Source of the DNA: Candidatus Apopatocola equi
Lineage (GTDB): Bacteria > Bacillota > Clostridia > Oscillospirales > Oscillospiraceae
Length of the DNA: 6,659 nucleotides
Direction of reading: 5' to 3'
NCBI GenBank assembly: GCA_018065965.1
Contig: JAGHSH010000292.1
Span: 1-6,659, forward strand
In this document: positions 1-4,360 of the stretch, piece by piece
Layout: each line of letters opens with the position of its first letter
Numbering within the stretch: position 1 is the stretch's first letter
Made by a program: the position numbers and the translations under genes
Notes under the pieces: generated by a model
What the model saw: the letters and a program-made list of their open reading frames with translations, nothing else
Databases searched by the model: none
Told to the model about the DNA's origin: nothing

Positions 1-477
1 GGCCTGAATGGCCCGCAGGATCTCGTTCTGCCGCTCCAGATTGGCAAAGGCCTTCTCGAAGTAGGCGGTGTTGGCTTCCTTGGCGGCGGAGAGGCGGCGC
101 TCCTCCAGTGTGCGGAGCTCCGTCAGATCGCCGGTAACGGCATCGACCTTGGCCTGCGCCTCGGCGACCATGGCGTCGGCCTGAGCGCGGGCTTCGTCGA
201 GGATGGCCCGGGCGCGGGCGTTGGCCTCCTCCTCGATCTGGGCGGAGAGCTTCTGGGCGGACACGAGAGCCATGCGCATGGCGTCCTCATTGGCGCGGTA
301 TTCCTCGATCTTGTCCACCAGCACCTTCATTTTGCCGCGCAGGGTGGCAATCTCCTTCTGGGTGGCGGTCACATCGGCGGCCAGCTCCTCCAGATAATCG
401 TCTACGCCGGTCATGTCATAGCCGCCGAAGGTGGCCTTGTCAAAGGTCTTTTCCCGAATGTTCTGTGCAGTAATCAT
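1..477 (-). CDS. divIVA: DivIVA-family polar/septal coiled-coil protein (partial, C-terminus outside window)
   Basis: The gene reads leftward from ATG at 477 and stays open to base 1, giving 159 residues of a truncated product. The N-terminus (MITAQNIREKTFDKATFGGY, then DMTGVDDYLEELAADV) is the DivIVA lipid-binding head, with the typical 'F..A.FGGYD...VDDYLEEL' pattern. From about residue 38 onward it is a long charged, Ala/Glu-rich coiled coil. DivIVA family proteins bind negatively curved membrane at the septum and poles and recruit division, cell-wall or segregation factors. The start is supported by AAGGAG seven bases upstream on the minus strand. It follows sepF by 37 bases in the same direction, the same sepF-divIVA order seen in many Gram-positive division clusters. 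The C-terminal tetramerisation part and true length cannot be seen. GpsB is an alternative paralogue, but the coiled coil already exceeds GpsB length. Confidence 0.92.
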   Translation of the reverse strand, partial: MITAQNIREKTFDKATFGGYDMTGVDDYLEELAADVTATQKEIATLRGKMKVLVDKIEEYRANEDAMRMALVSAQKLSAQIEEEANARARAILDEARAQADAMVAEAQAKVDAVTGDLTELRTLEERRLSAAKEANTAYFEKAFANLERQNEILRAIQA

Positions 478-514
478 GGTATGACTCCTTCTGTATGTTG
501 GAAGTAAGTTTTTC

Positions 515-1078
515 TTATCGCAGGGAGCTCAGGGAGGCCAGCGCCTCGCCGCTGAGATCCACCTCCGGCGGGGTGACCAGATAGGTGCTGGTGGAGAGCC
601 GGGTCAGCCGGCCGCCCAGTATATAGGCCGCGCCGGAAACAAAGTCCACCAGCCGGACGATGACGTCTCTGGGGGTCTCCTCCAGATCCAGCACCACCGT
701 GTTGCCGCTCCGCAGCCCCTCGGCCGCCTCCCGGGCGTCCTCCAGGGATTCGGGCTTGAGCACCACCAGCTTCATGGGGCTGCCCCCGTCCCGAACGCCG
801 CCCATGCTGACGCTGCCGCGGCTGCTGCTCTGCGCGGCGGGTGCAGCGGCGCGGTTCATGCCCACGCTGCCCTTTACGGCGGAAACGCCCCGCTGCACGG
901 AGCCCAGTATCCCGCCGCGTGAACCGCTCTGCTCCTGCTGTGCGGCAGGGGCGGCGGCATAATCTCTGTATGATTCCTGCCCGCGGGGGAAGCCCGGCGT
1001 GCTGACATCCAGCTCGTCGTCCAGCTCGTCCTCGCTGTACGGCTTGGTCAGATTCTTAAATGCATCCCAAAGTCCCAT
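515..1078 (-). CDS. sepF: SepF, FtsZ-ring membrane anchor and bundling protein
   Basis: This encodes a 187-residue protein with SepF architecture. There is a short N-terminal amphipathic membrane helix (MGLWDAFKNLTK, residues 1-12), a long acidic then Ala/Ser/Gly-rich linker (about 13-100), and the C-terminal SepF core (about 101-175). The core shows KLVVLKPESLEDAREAAEGL, NTVVLDLEETP, VDFVSGAAYILGG and a final TYLVTPPEVDLSG. SepF forms rings or arcs, binds the FtsZ C-terminal tail and tethers it to the membrane, acting alongside or instead of FtsA. I chose ATG 1078 because the amphipathic helix begins there and GGAG lies nine bases upstream; the frame stays open to an ATG at 1156, but that adds residues unlike SepF. 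The first 23 bases overlap the end of yggS, suggesting translational coupling. A promoter-like element inside yggS (1188-1216) may give sepF its own transcription. The linker carries two similar AAAPAAQ...S.SRG segments. Confidence 0.95.
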   Translation of the reverse strand: MGLWDAFKNLTKPYSEDELDDELDVSTPGFPRGQESYRDYAAAPAAQQEQSGSRGGILGSVQRGVSAVKGSVGMNRAAAPAAQSSSRGSVSMGGVRDGGSPMKLVVLKPESLEDAREAAEGLRSGNTVVLDLEETPRDVIVRLVDFVSGAAYILGGRLTRLSTSTYLVTPPEVDLSGEALASLSSLR

Positions 1079-1802
1079 AATCTCTCGCTCCGAATAAGGC
1101 TGTACCGAGCCTGACCAGCGTGGCGCCCTCCGCGATGGCATCCTCGAAGTCCGCACTCATGCCCATGGACAGCTCGGCCATTTGTACATTATCGTATTTT
1201 TTTTCGGAAATGTCAATAAAAAGCTGATGCATTCGGGCAAAATAGCGACGGTTTTCGAGGGTATTTTCACTTTTGGGAGGAATTCCCATGAGTCCGCGGA
1301 TGTGAACGCGGGAAAAATCCCCCGCCGCTTCCAGCAACCGGGGGAGCGCGGCGGGAGCAAGACCGGTCTTGCTCTCCTCTCCCAGCAGGTTGACCTCCAG
1401 CAGTACGTCCTGAGTGCTGCCGTTTTTTGCGCAGAGCTTCTCCAGCTCCCGGAGCAGCTCAAGGCTGTCCGCACTCTCGATGAGCGCCACCTGTCCGGCC
1501 ACGAATCTGGCCTTGTTGCGCTGCAGGTGCCCGATGAGGTGCAGCTCGCAGCCCTCATAGGCGCCCTGCTCCCGCTTTTCGCACAGCTCCTGCACCCGGT
1601 TTTCGCCGAAAACATTCAGCCCCAGCCTGTGGGCCAGACGGATGCGCTCGCTGCCGTTGAGCTTGGAGGCGGCCACCAGCTTCACTTCCTCCCGCCGCCT
1701 TCCGGCGCGCTCACAGGCAAGGCGGATGCGCTCCTCCGCCCGATCTATGTTTTCCCGCAGCTCCAGCGCTGCGTTTTCATCTGCTGCAGTATTCACAGTC
1801 AT
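1056..1802 (-). CDS. yggS: YggS/YlmE/PLPBP-family pyridoxal-phosphate homeostasis protein
   Basis: The product is 248 residues, full length for the COG0325/PLPBP family. These are monomeric TIM-barrel proteins that bind PLP through a Schiff base and buffer vitamin B6 and amino/keto-acid pools, with no known catalytic turnover. Visible signatures are the PLP lysine in KLVAASKLN (K47), FGENRVQE (about 65-72), ELHLIGHLQRNK (about 86-97), the phosphate-binding LSMGMSADFEDAIAEGAT (about 211-228) and VRLGTALFG near the end. The usual GLM(T)M motif appears as GLMGIPP. ATG 1802 is supported by GGGAGG nine bases upstream. The gene lies 21 bases after the HlyD-like gene and overlaps sepF by 23 bases, matching the ylmE-sepF (ylmF) linkage known in Firmicutes and actinobacteria. 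An AT-rich stretch at about 1181-1275, unlike the surrounding codons, holds a promoter-like sequence reading toward sepF. Confidence 0.95.
   Translation of the reverse strand: MTVNTAADENAALELRENIDRAEERIRLACERAGRRREEVKLVAASKLNGSERIRLAHRLGLNVFGENRVQELCEKREQGAYEGCELHLIGHLQRNKARFVAGQVALIESADSLELLRELEKLCAKNGSTQDVLLEVNLLGEESKTGLAPAALPRLLEAAGDFSRVHIRGLMGIPPKSENTLENRRYFARMHQLFIDISEKKYDNVQMAELSMGMSADFEDAIAEGATLVRLGTALFGARDYGTLGCI
1188..1216 (-). promoter_or_regulatory. Putative internal SigA promoter in yggS reading toward sepF-divIVA
   Basis: On the minus strand a perfect TTGACA (1211-1216) is followed after 17 bases by GATAAT (1188-1193), one mismatch from TATAAT. The spacer contains a run of eight A. 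The element lies in an AT-rich island in an otherwise GC-rich gene. Transcription would start near 1181, about 103 bases before the sepF ATG. This rests on sequence match alone. Confidence 0.55.
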
Positions 1803-1823
1803 GGCTCTCTACCTCCCGGAATA

Positions 1824-2975
1824 TTAAGGAACGATGATCGTATCGCCCTCGTCAACGCCCTGAACCAGCACCCAGTCATCCACCCGGCGCAGCACGTTCA
1901 CGCTCTGACGGCGCTCGGAAATGCCCGTGTCCACGAGCACATAGCTGCCGCTTGTGCTGCCGGAGAGCAGCGCGGCGGCGGGCAGACGGATGCCGGTAAC
2001 GGAATTGATGACCAGCGGACAGGACACCGTCCGCAGCTCCAGCGTTTCGGTGAGGGCGGTGTCGCTGCTGAGCAGCACGGCCCGCTCTCCGCCGCTCTCG
2101 GCGCTGATGCGGATGACCGTCATAGTGCAAAGCCCCGCCCGCCAGGCGGAAAGATCCAGCTTCACCAGGCCGCCCACCTGCAGCGCCGCGCAGTCCTCGG
2201 CGCGGAGCAGCGCCGCGTAGTACCATTTATAGTCGGTGATCAGCTTGCCGTAGCAGCGCTTGTCCACATTGGGCCGACCCTCCATCAGCGTCCGCAGACT
2301 CCGGACGCTGAGCTGCTCCAGCACCGCCGGGGAGATGCTCTCGCAGCCGTCCAGCAGCGGCGTGAACACGCCGGAGGCGGGGCTGACGAGCTCCCGGATG
2401 CTGCCGCTCTCCTCCCGCTCCAGCCGGGCCAGCTCCTGCTTGAGGGCGGTGATCTCCTCCCGGGTCAGCAGGGTGCCGCGCTCAAAGAGCAGGGAGCGCA
2501 GCTGCAGCGCATCGTAGCGCAGAGAGGCGCTCCGGTGCCGCGCAACGCTTTCAGACAACGAGAACACAGCGGAGAGCGTTTTATCAACACGCTCCGCTGT
2601 GTTCTCGCTGTTTTCCGCACCGCCCAGCGCCTTTTCCGCCAGAGTGATCTCCAGCTCCAGCGACTTCATGCGCTCGGCACGTTCCAGATCCTCGGCGCTC
2701 TCATAGCTGATGCCGAGCTTCTCTCCGGCCGCCACCCGTTTACCGGACTGGGCCGTTACCAGCGTGAAGGGACGCTGGTCGGACAGGGGCGATTCGCTGC
2801 GCACCAGAATGCCGGCGGAGCTCACGCTCTCGCGGTATGTATAGGAGGTGGCCACCACGCTCACGCGGGGGGGATGCAGCAGGGAATTGAGATAGATGCC
2901 CCCATAGCCCAGCAGGGCGACGGCCAGCAGGATCAGGGTGAGTCGCCAGAGAACGAGGGAATGCTTTTCTTCCAT
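1824..2975 (-). CDS. HlyD-like membrane-anchored periplasmic-adaptor-type protein, function unassigned
   Basis: This 383-residue protein has one N-terminal transmembrane anchor (about residues 9-30, LVLWRLTLILLAVALLGYGG), so the bulk should be extracytoplasmic. Residues about 45-92 look like the first half of a barrel-sandwich/lipoyl hybrid domain (AGILVRSESPL, TAQSGKRVAAGEKLGISY). Residues about 93-190 form an alpha-helical coiled-coil hairpin rich in Leu/Glu. Residues about 193-280 resume beta structure (REL VSPASGVFTPL; VGGLVKLDL), followed by a C-terminal beta domain ending SVNVLRRVDDWVLVQGVDEGDTIIVP. This order is that of HlyD/RND adaptor subunits, here in a Gram-positive setting. No transporter gene is adjacent; its neighbours are hfq and yggS-sepF, so a cell-envelope or division role is possible but inferred. 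AAAGGG lies six bases before ATG 2975. A perfect 16-bp inverted repeat sits in the coding region for residues 123-139, within the coiled coil. Confidence 0.75.
   Translation of the reverse strand: MEEKHSLVLWRLTLILLAVALLGYGGIYLNSLLHPPRVSVVATSYTYRESVSSAGILVRSESPLSDQRPFTLVTAQSGKRVAAGEKLGISYESAEDLERAERMKSLELEITLAEKALGGAENSENTAERVDKTLSAVFSLSESVARHRSASLRYDALQLRSLLFERGTLLTREEITALKQELARLEREESGSIRELVSPASGVFTPLLDGCESISPAVLEQLSVRSLRTLMEGRPNVDKRCYGKLITDYKWYYAALLRAEDCAALQVGGLVKLDLSAWRAGLCTMTVIRISAESGGERAVLLSSDTALTETLELRTVSCPLVINSVTGIRLPAAALLSGSTSGSYVLVDTGISERRQSVNVLRRVDDWVLVQGVDEGDTIIVP
2559..2607. repeat. Perfect 16-bp inverted repeat inside the HlyD-like gene
   Basis: CGAGAACACAGCGGAG (2559-2574) and CTCCGCTGTGTTCTCG (2592-2607) are exact reverse complements separated by 17 bases. 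They can form a long stem-loop in the mRNA (or antisense RNA). It encodes residues 123-139 of the protein. No strong U-tract follows on the coding strand, so it is not a standard terminator. Confidence 0.9.
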
Positions 2976-3011
2976 GATCTGCCCTTTCGCAAAGCTGCAG
3001 AGGCGGCTCTC

Positions 3012-3257
3012 TCACTCCTCCCTCTCGCCGGGGGGATTCAGCATGAGATCGATGCCTCTGGAAGGAATCAGAGTAGAGATGGCGTGCTTGTAGATAAGCT
3101 CCTGCTTCCCCTCGCAGTCGATGACCACGGTAAAGCTGTCGAAGCCGCGGACGATGCCCCGCATCTGGAAGCCGTTCATCAGAAATACGGTGACAAGCTG
3201 CCTCTCCCGCCGGGCCTGATTCAGAAAAATGTCCTGAAGGTTCTGTTTGTTCTGCAT
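3012..3257 (-). CDS. hfq: Hfq, Sm-like RNA chaperone
   Basis: The 81-residue product has a complete Sm fold. It shows NLQDIFLNQARRERQ (N-terminal helix with proximal-face Q8 and rim residues 16-19), Sm1 (VTVFLMNGFQMRGIVRGFDSF, about 22-42) and Sm2 (ELIYKHAISTLIPSR, about 53-67, with the proximal-pocket YKH). Hfq forms a hexamer that binds U-rich sRNA 3' ends on its proximal face and A-rich RNA on its distal face, promoting sRNA-mRNA pairing. The C-terminal tail is short, as usual in Gram-positives. ATG 3257 is preferred because AAAGGAAG lies upstream and MQNKQNLQD matches family N-termini; the in-frame ATG at 3290 overlaps the -10 box and would lie upstream of the predicted transcript start. 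In many bacteria hfq follows miaA; here it heads a run leading to sepF-divIVA and is divergent from rpmH, an unusual placement. Confidence 0.97.
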   Translation of the reverse strand: MQNKQNLQDIFLNQARRERQLVTVFLMNGFQMRGIVRGFDSFTVVIDCEGKQELIYKHAISTLIPSRGIDLMLNPPGEREE

Positions 3258-3288
3258 GGCGTTTTCTTCCTTTCGCCCCGGCGAAGCC

Positions 3289-3317
3289 ATTATAGCACGT
3301 TTCCGGAGCCCTGTAAA
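3289..3317 (-). promoter_or_regulatory. SigA promoter of the hfq operon
   Basis: On the minus strand, TTTACA (3312-3317) is separated by 17 bases from TATAAT (3289-3294). TGC immediately before the -10 gives an extended -10 element. Transcription should begin near 3282, leaving a leader of about 25 bases before the hfq ATG at 3257. No second strong promoter is visible closer to the downstream genes except the one inside yggS. Confidence 0.85.
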
Positions 3318-3352
3318 GTTTTTGTGGGCCCTCCCGCCGGGGGAAGGGCTCC
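3305..3352. repeat. 8-bp inverted repeat flanking the hfq -35 box
   Basis: GGAGCCCT (3305-3312) and AGGGCTCC (3345-3352) are exact reverse complements, centres 40 bases apart. One arm lies in the promoter spacer of hfq and the other upstream of its -35. It could be an operator pair, but in GC-rich DNA an 8-bp match may be chance. Confidence 0.3.
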
Positions 3353-3468
3353 TTCGGGAAATATTCTACACGGCCGCTTCCGCAGATCGCGTCGAAAAAG
3401 GACGGCGGGACGGAGAAGTTTTCCGTGCCGGACTCCGCTCCGCGTTGAACCCATCGCGCAAAAAAGGA

Positions 3469-3498
3469 TTGACAAAGGGGCGGTATTTCCTGTATAAT
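3469..3498 (+). promoter_or_regulatory. SigA promoter of the rpmH-rnpA-yidD-yidC-jag operon
   Basis: A perfect TTGACA (3469-3474) and a perfect TATAAT (3493-3498) are separated by 18 bases. Transcription should start near 3505, giving a leader of about 89 bases before rpmH. Consensus boxes fit the high expression demanded of a ribosomal-protein gene. Confidence 0.9.
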
Positions 3499-3537
3499 TC
3501 AACATTGCCGACTGTGTCGCGCATTCTTATGCCAACT

Positions 3538-3554
3538 GCAGCGCACAGCGCTGT
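3538..3554 (+). promoter_or_regulatory. Hairpin in the rpmH 5' leader
   Basis: CAGCGC (3539-3544), loop ACA, GCGCTG (3548-3553) form a perfect 6-bp stem, extendable by a G-U pair at 3538/3554. A smaller stem CGAC-TGT-GTCG (3509-3519) lies upstream, near the predicted transcript start. There is no U-tract, so neither is an intrinsic terminator. They may stabilise the mRNA or regulate rpmH; the ribosome binding site (3577-3584) lies outside both stems. Confidence 0.5.
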
Positions 3555-3593
3555 CGAGTATAAGTTGAGAAAAAAGAAAGGAAGTGTCCCCAA

Positions 3594-3728
3594 ATGTTCC
3601 GTACTTACCAGCCCAAGAAGCGCCAGCGCTCCAAGGAGCACGGCTTCCGCAAGAGAATGGCTACCGCCAACGGCCGTAAGGTTCTGGCCCGTCGTCGCGC
3701 CAAGGGCCGCAAGGAACTCACTCTCTGA
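3594..3728 (+). CDS. rpmH: Ribosomal protein bL34
   Basis: This 44-residue, very basic protein is complete: it starts MFRTYQPKKRQRSKEHGFRK, contains RMATANGRKVLARRRAKGRK and ends ELTL. That matches bL34 in length and in its signatures (TYQPKKR, HGFRKRM, NGRKVLARRRAKGRK). bL34 is a large-subunit protein packed against 23S rRNA and is added during 50S assembly. AAAGGAAG (3577-3584) lies nine bases before the ATG. It is first in the operon, downstream of a consensus promoter, and 27 bases before the GTG start of rnpA, the near-universal rpmH-rnpA pairing. In most Firmicutes dnaA lies divergently upstream of rpmH; here hfq takes that place. Confidence 0.98.
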   Translation: MFRTYQPKKRQRSKEHGFRKRMATANGRKVLARRRAKGRKELTL

Positions 3729-3736
3729 GTTTCTGC

Positions 3737-3752
3737 CCCGCAGCGGGAAAGG
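3737..3752 (+). promoter_or_regulatory. rnpA ribosome binding site, partly within a small hairpin
   Basis: GGGAAAGG (3745-3752) is the only purine-rich site before rnpA. Its first three bases form the 3' side of a CCCG-CAG-CGGG hairpin (3737-3747). Spacing is short to GTG 3756 and long (12) to TTG 3765, so it does not decide the start cleanly. A weakly exposed site between rpmH and rnpA would fit the much lower need for RnpA than for bL34. Confidence 0.4.
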
Positions 3753-3755
3753 TTC

Positions 3756-4115
3756 GTGAGGGGTTTGCAGTTTTCCGTTTCACTCAAGAATAATTATGAG
3801 TTCCGCCGCCTTTACAGCAAGGGGCAGAGCGCGGCTTTGCCTACCCTTGTGGTCTATGCCCGCCGCACAAAGCGGGCGCAGAACCGGGTCGGCTACACCG
3901 TTTCCGTCAAGCTGGGTCATGCGGTCGTTCGCAACCGCGTGCGCCGTCGTCTCCGGGAGATTTACCGTCTCCACGAGAGCGAGATCCGGTGCGGCTATGA
4001 TCTGGTGGTGGTGGCCCGCGCCCGGAGCGTGAAGGCAGAGTTCGGACAGCTGGAAAAGGATTATCTCGGCTGTCTGCGCACGCTGGGACTGATACGAAGC
4101 GAGGGCCAGGCATGA
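3756..4115 (+). CDS. rnpA: Ribonuclease P protein component
   Basis: The product is 119 residues from GTG 3756, or 116 from TTG 3765. RnpA is the protein cofactor of RNase P, binding the catalytic RNA and the 5' leader of pre-tRNA to help mature tRNA 5' ends. The N-terminus (FSVSLKNNYEFRRLYSKG) and central strands (TLVVYARRTKRAQNRVGYTVSVKLGHAVV) are typical. The diagnostic RNR region reads VVRNRVRRRLREIYR (about residues 58-72). The C-terminal part GYDLVVVARARSVKAEFGQLEKD is also family-like. No ATG is available at the start: GTG 3756 and TTG 3765 are both possible, and homologues often begin M-[KQ]-F-S, which favours the TTG. The stop overlaps the yidD ATG as ATGA, implying translational coupling. 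Confidence 0.96.
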   Translation: MRGLQFSVSLKNNYEFRRLYSKGQSAALPTLVVYARRTKRAQNRVGYTVSVKLGHAVVRNRVRRRLREIYRLHESEIRCGYDLVVVARARSVKAEFGQLEKDYLGCLRTLGLIRSEGQA

Positions 4116-4333
4116 AAGATTTGCTGCTGGCCCTGATTCGCTTTTACCGGAAATACATATCCCCCCTCAAAGGACAGCCCTGCTGCCGCTTTATCCCCAG
4201 CTGCTCGGCCTATGCCTATGAAGCGATCCGGAAATACGGCGCCGCAAAGGGCTCTCTTCTGGCGCTGAAGCGGCTGAGCAAATGCCACCCCTTTCACAGA
4301 GGTGAGCACGATTATTATGACCCCGTGCCCTGA
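4112..4333 (+). CDS. yidD: YidD, membrane protein insertion efficiency factor
   Basis: This 73-residue protein belongs to the YidD (DUF37/COG0759) family. It has a short amphipathic N-terminus (MKDLLLALIRFYRKYISPLK), the cysteine-rich core GQPCCRFIPSCSAYAYEAIRKYG (about 21-43), KGSLLALKRLSKCHPF and the ending HDYYDPVP. The conserved CRF.PSCS.YA...G..KG......R..KC.P pattern is complete. YidD associates with the inner face of the membrane and helps YidC/Sec insert proteins; the mechanism is not settled. GAGGG lies seven bases before ATG 4112, and the start shares ATGA with the rnpA stop. It sits 27 bases before yidC, the usual order. Confidence 0.97.
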   Translation: MKDLLLALIRFYRKYISPLKGQPCCRFIPSCSAYAYEAIRKYGAAKGSLLALKRLSKCHPFHRGEHDYYDPVP

Positions 4334-4360
4334 TATACGGGGGAAAGAGACGGTAGTCAA

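Larger units (their letters stand above)
3258..3593. other. Divergent intergenic control region between hfq and rpmH
   Basis: This 336-base gap holds the two back-to-back promoters, an 8-bp inverted repeat around the hfq -35 (3305-3312 and 3345-3352), a small GC-rich hairpin (3328-3349) and the hairpin-bearing rpmH leader. The part between the two -35 boxes (3318-3468) is otherwise GC-rich and I see nothing coding in it. I looked for DnaA boxes (TTATCCACA and close variants) on both strands and found none, so it does not look like oriC. Confidence 0.8.

Noticed and set aside
1079..1156. A longer SepF starting at ATG 1156
   Set aside because: The extra 26 residues are not SepF-like and precede the amphipathic membrane helix that should be N-terminal; ATG 1078 has its own ribosome binding site.
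3258..3290. A longer Hfq starting at ATG 3290
   Set aside because: That ATG overlaps the -10 box and lies upstream of the predicted transcript start; the extra residues do not fit Hfq.
3328..3349. GC-rich hairpin (GCCCT...AGGGC) as a terminator
   Set aside because: It has no U-tract on either strand and lies upstream of both promoters, so no known transcript would end there.
1182..3497. A 771-codon open frame on the plus strand, antisense to yggS, the HlyD-like gene and hfq
   Set aside because: It lies opposite three well-supported genes, has low-complexity His/Gln/Ala/Leu composition, no recognisable domain and runs through the intergenic promoters. GC-rich codon bias on the opposite strand explains its length.
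3258..3593. Possible oriC next to rpmH
   Set aside because: No DnaA boxes, no AT-rich unwinding region and no dnaA are seen in the gap.
3247..3759. A 170-codon plus-strand frame covering the promoter region and rpmH
   Set aside because: It reads the rpmH region in another frame and overlaps both promoters; the bL34 frame is unmistakable.
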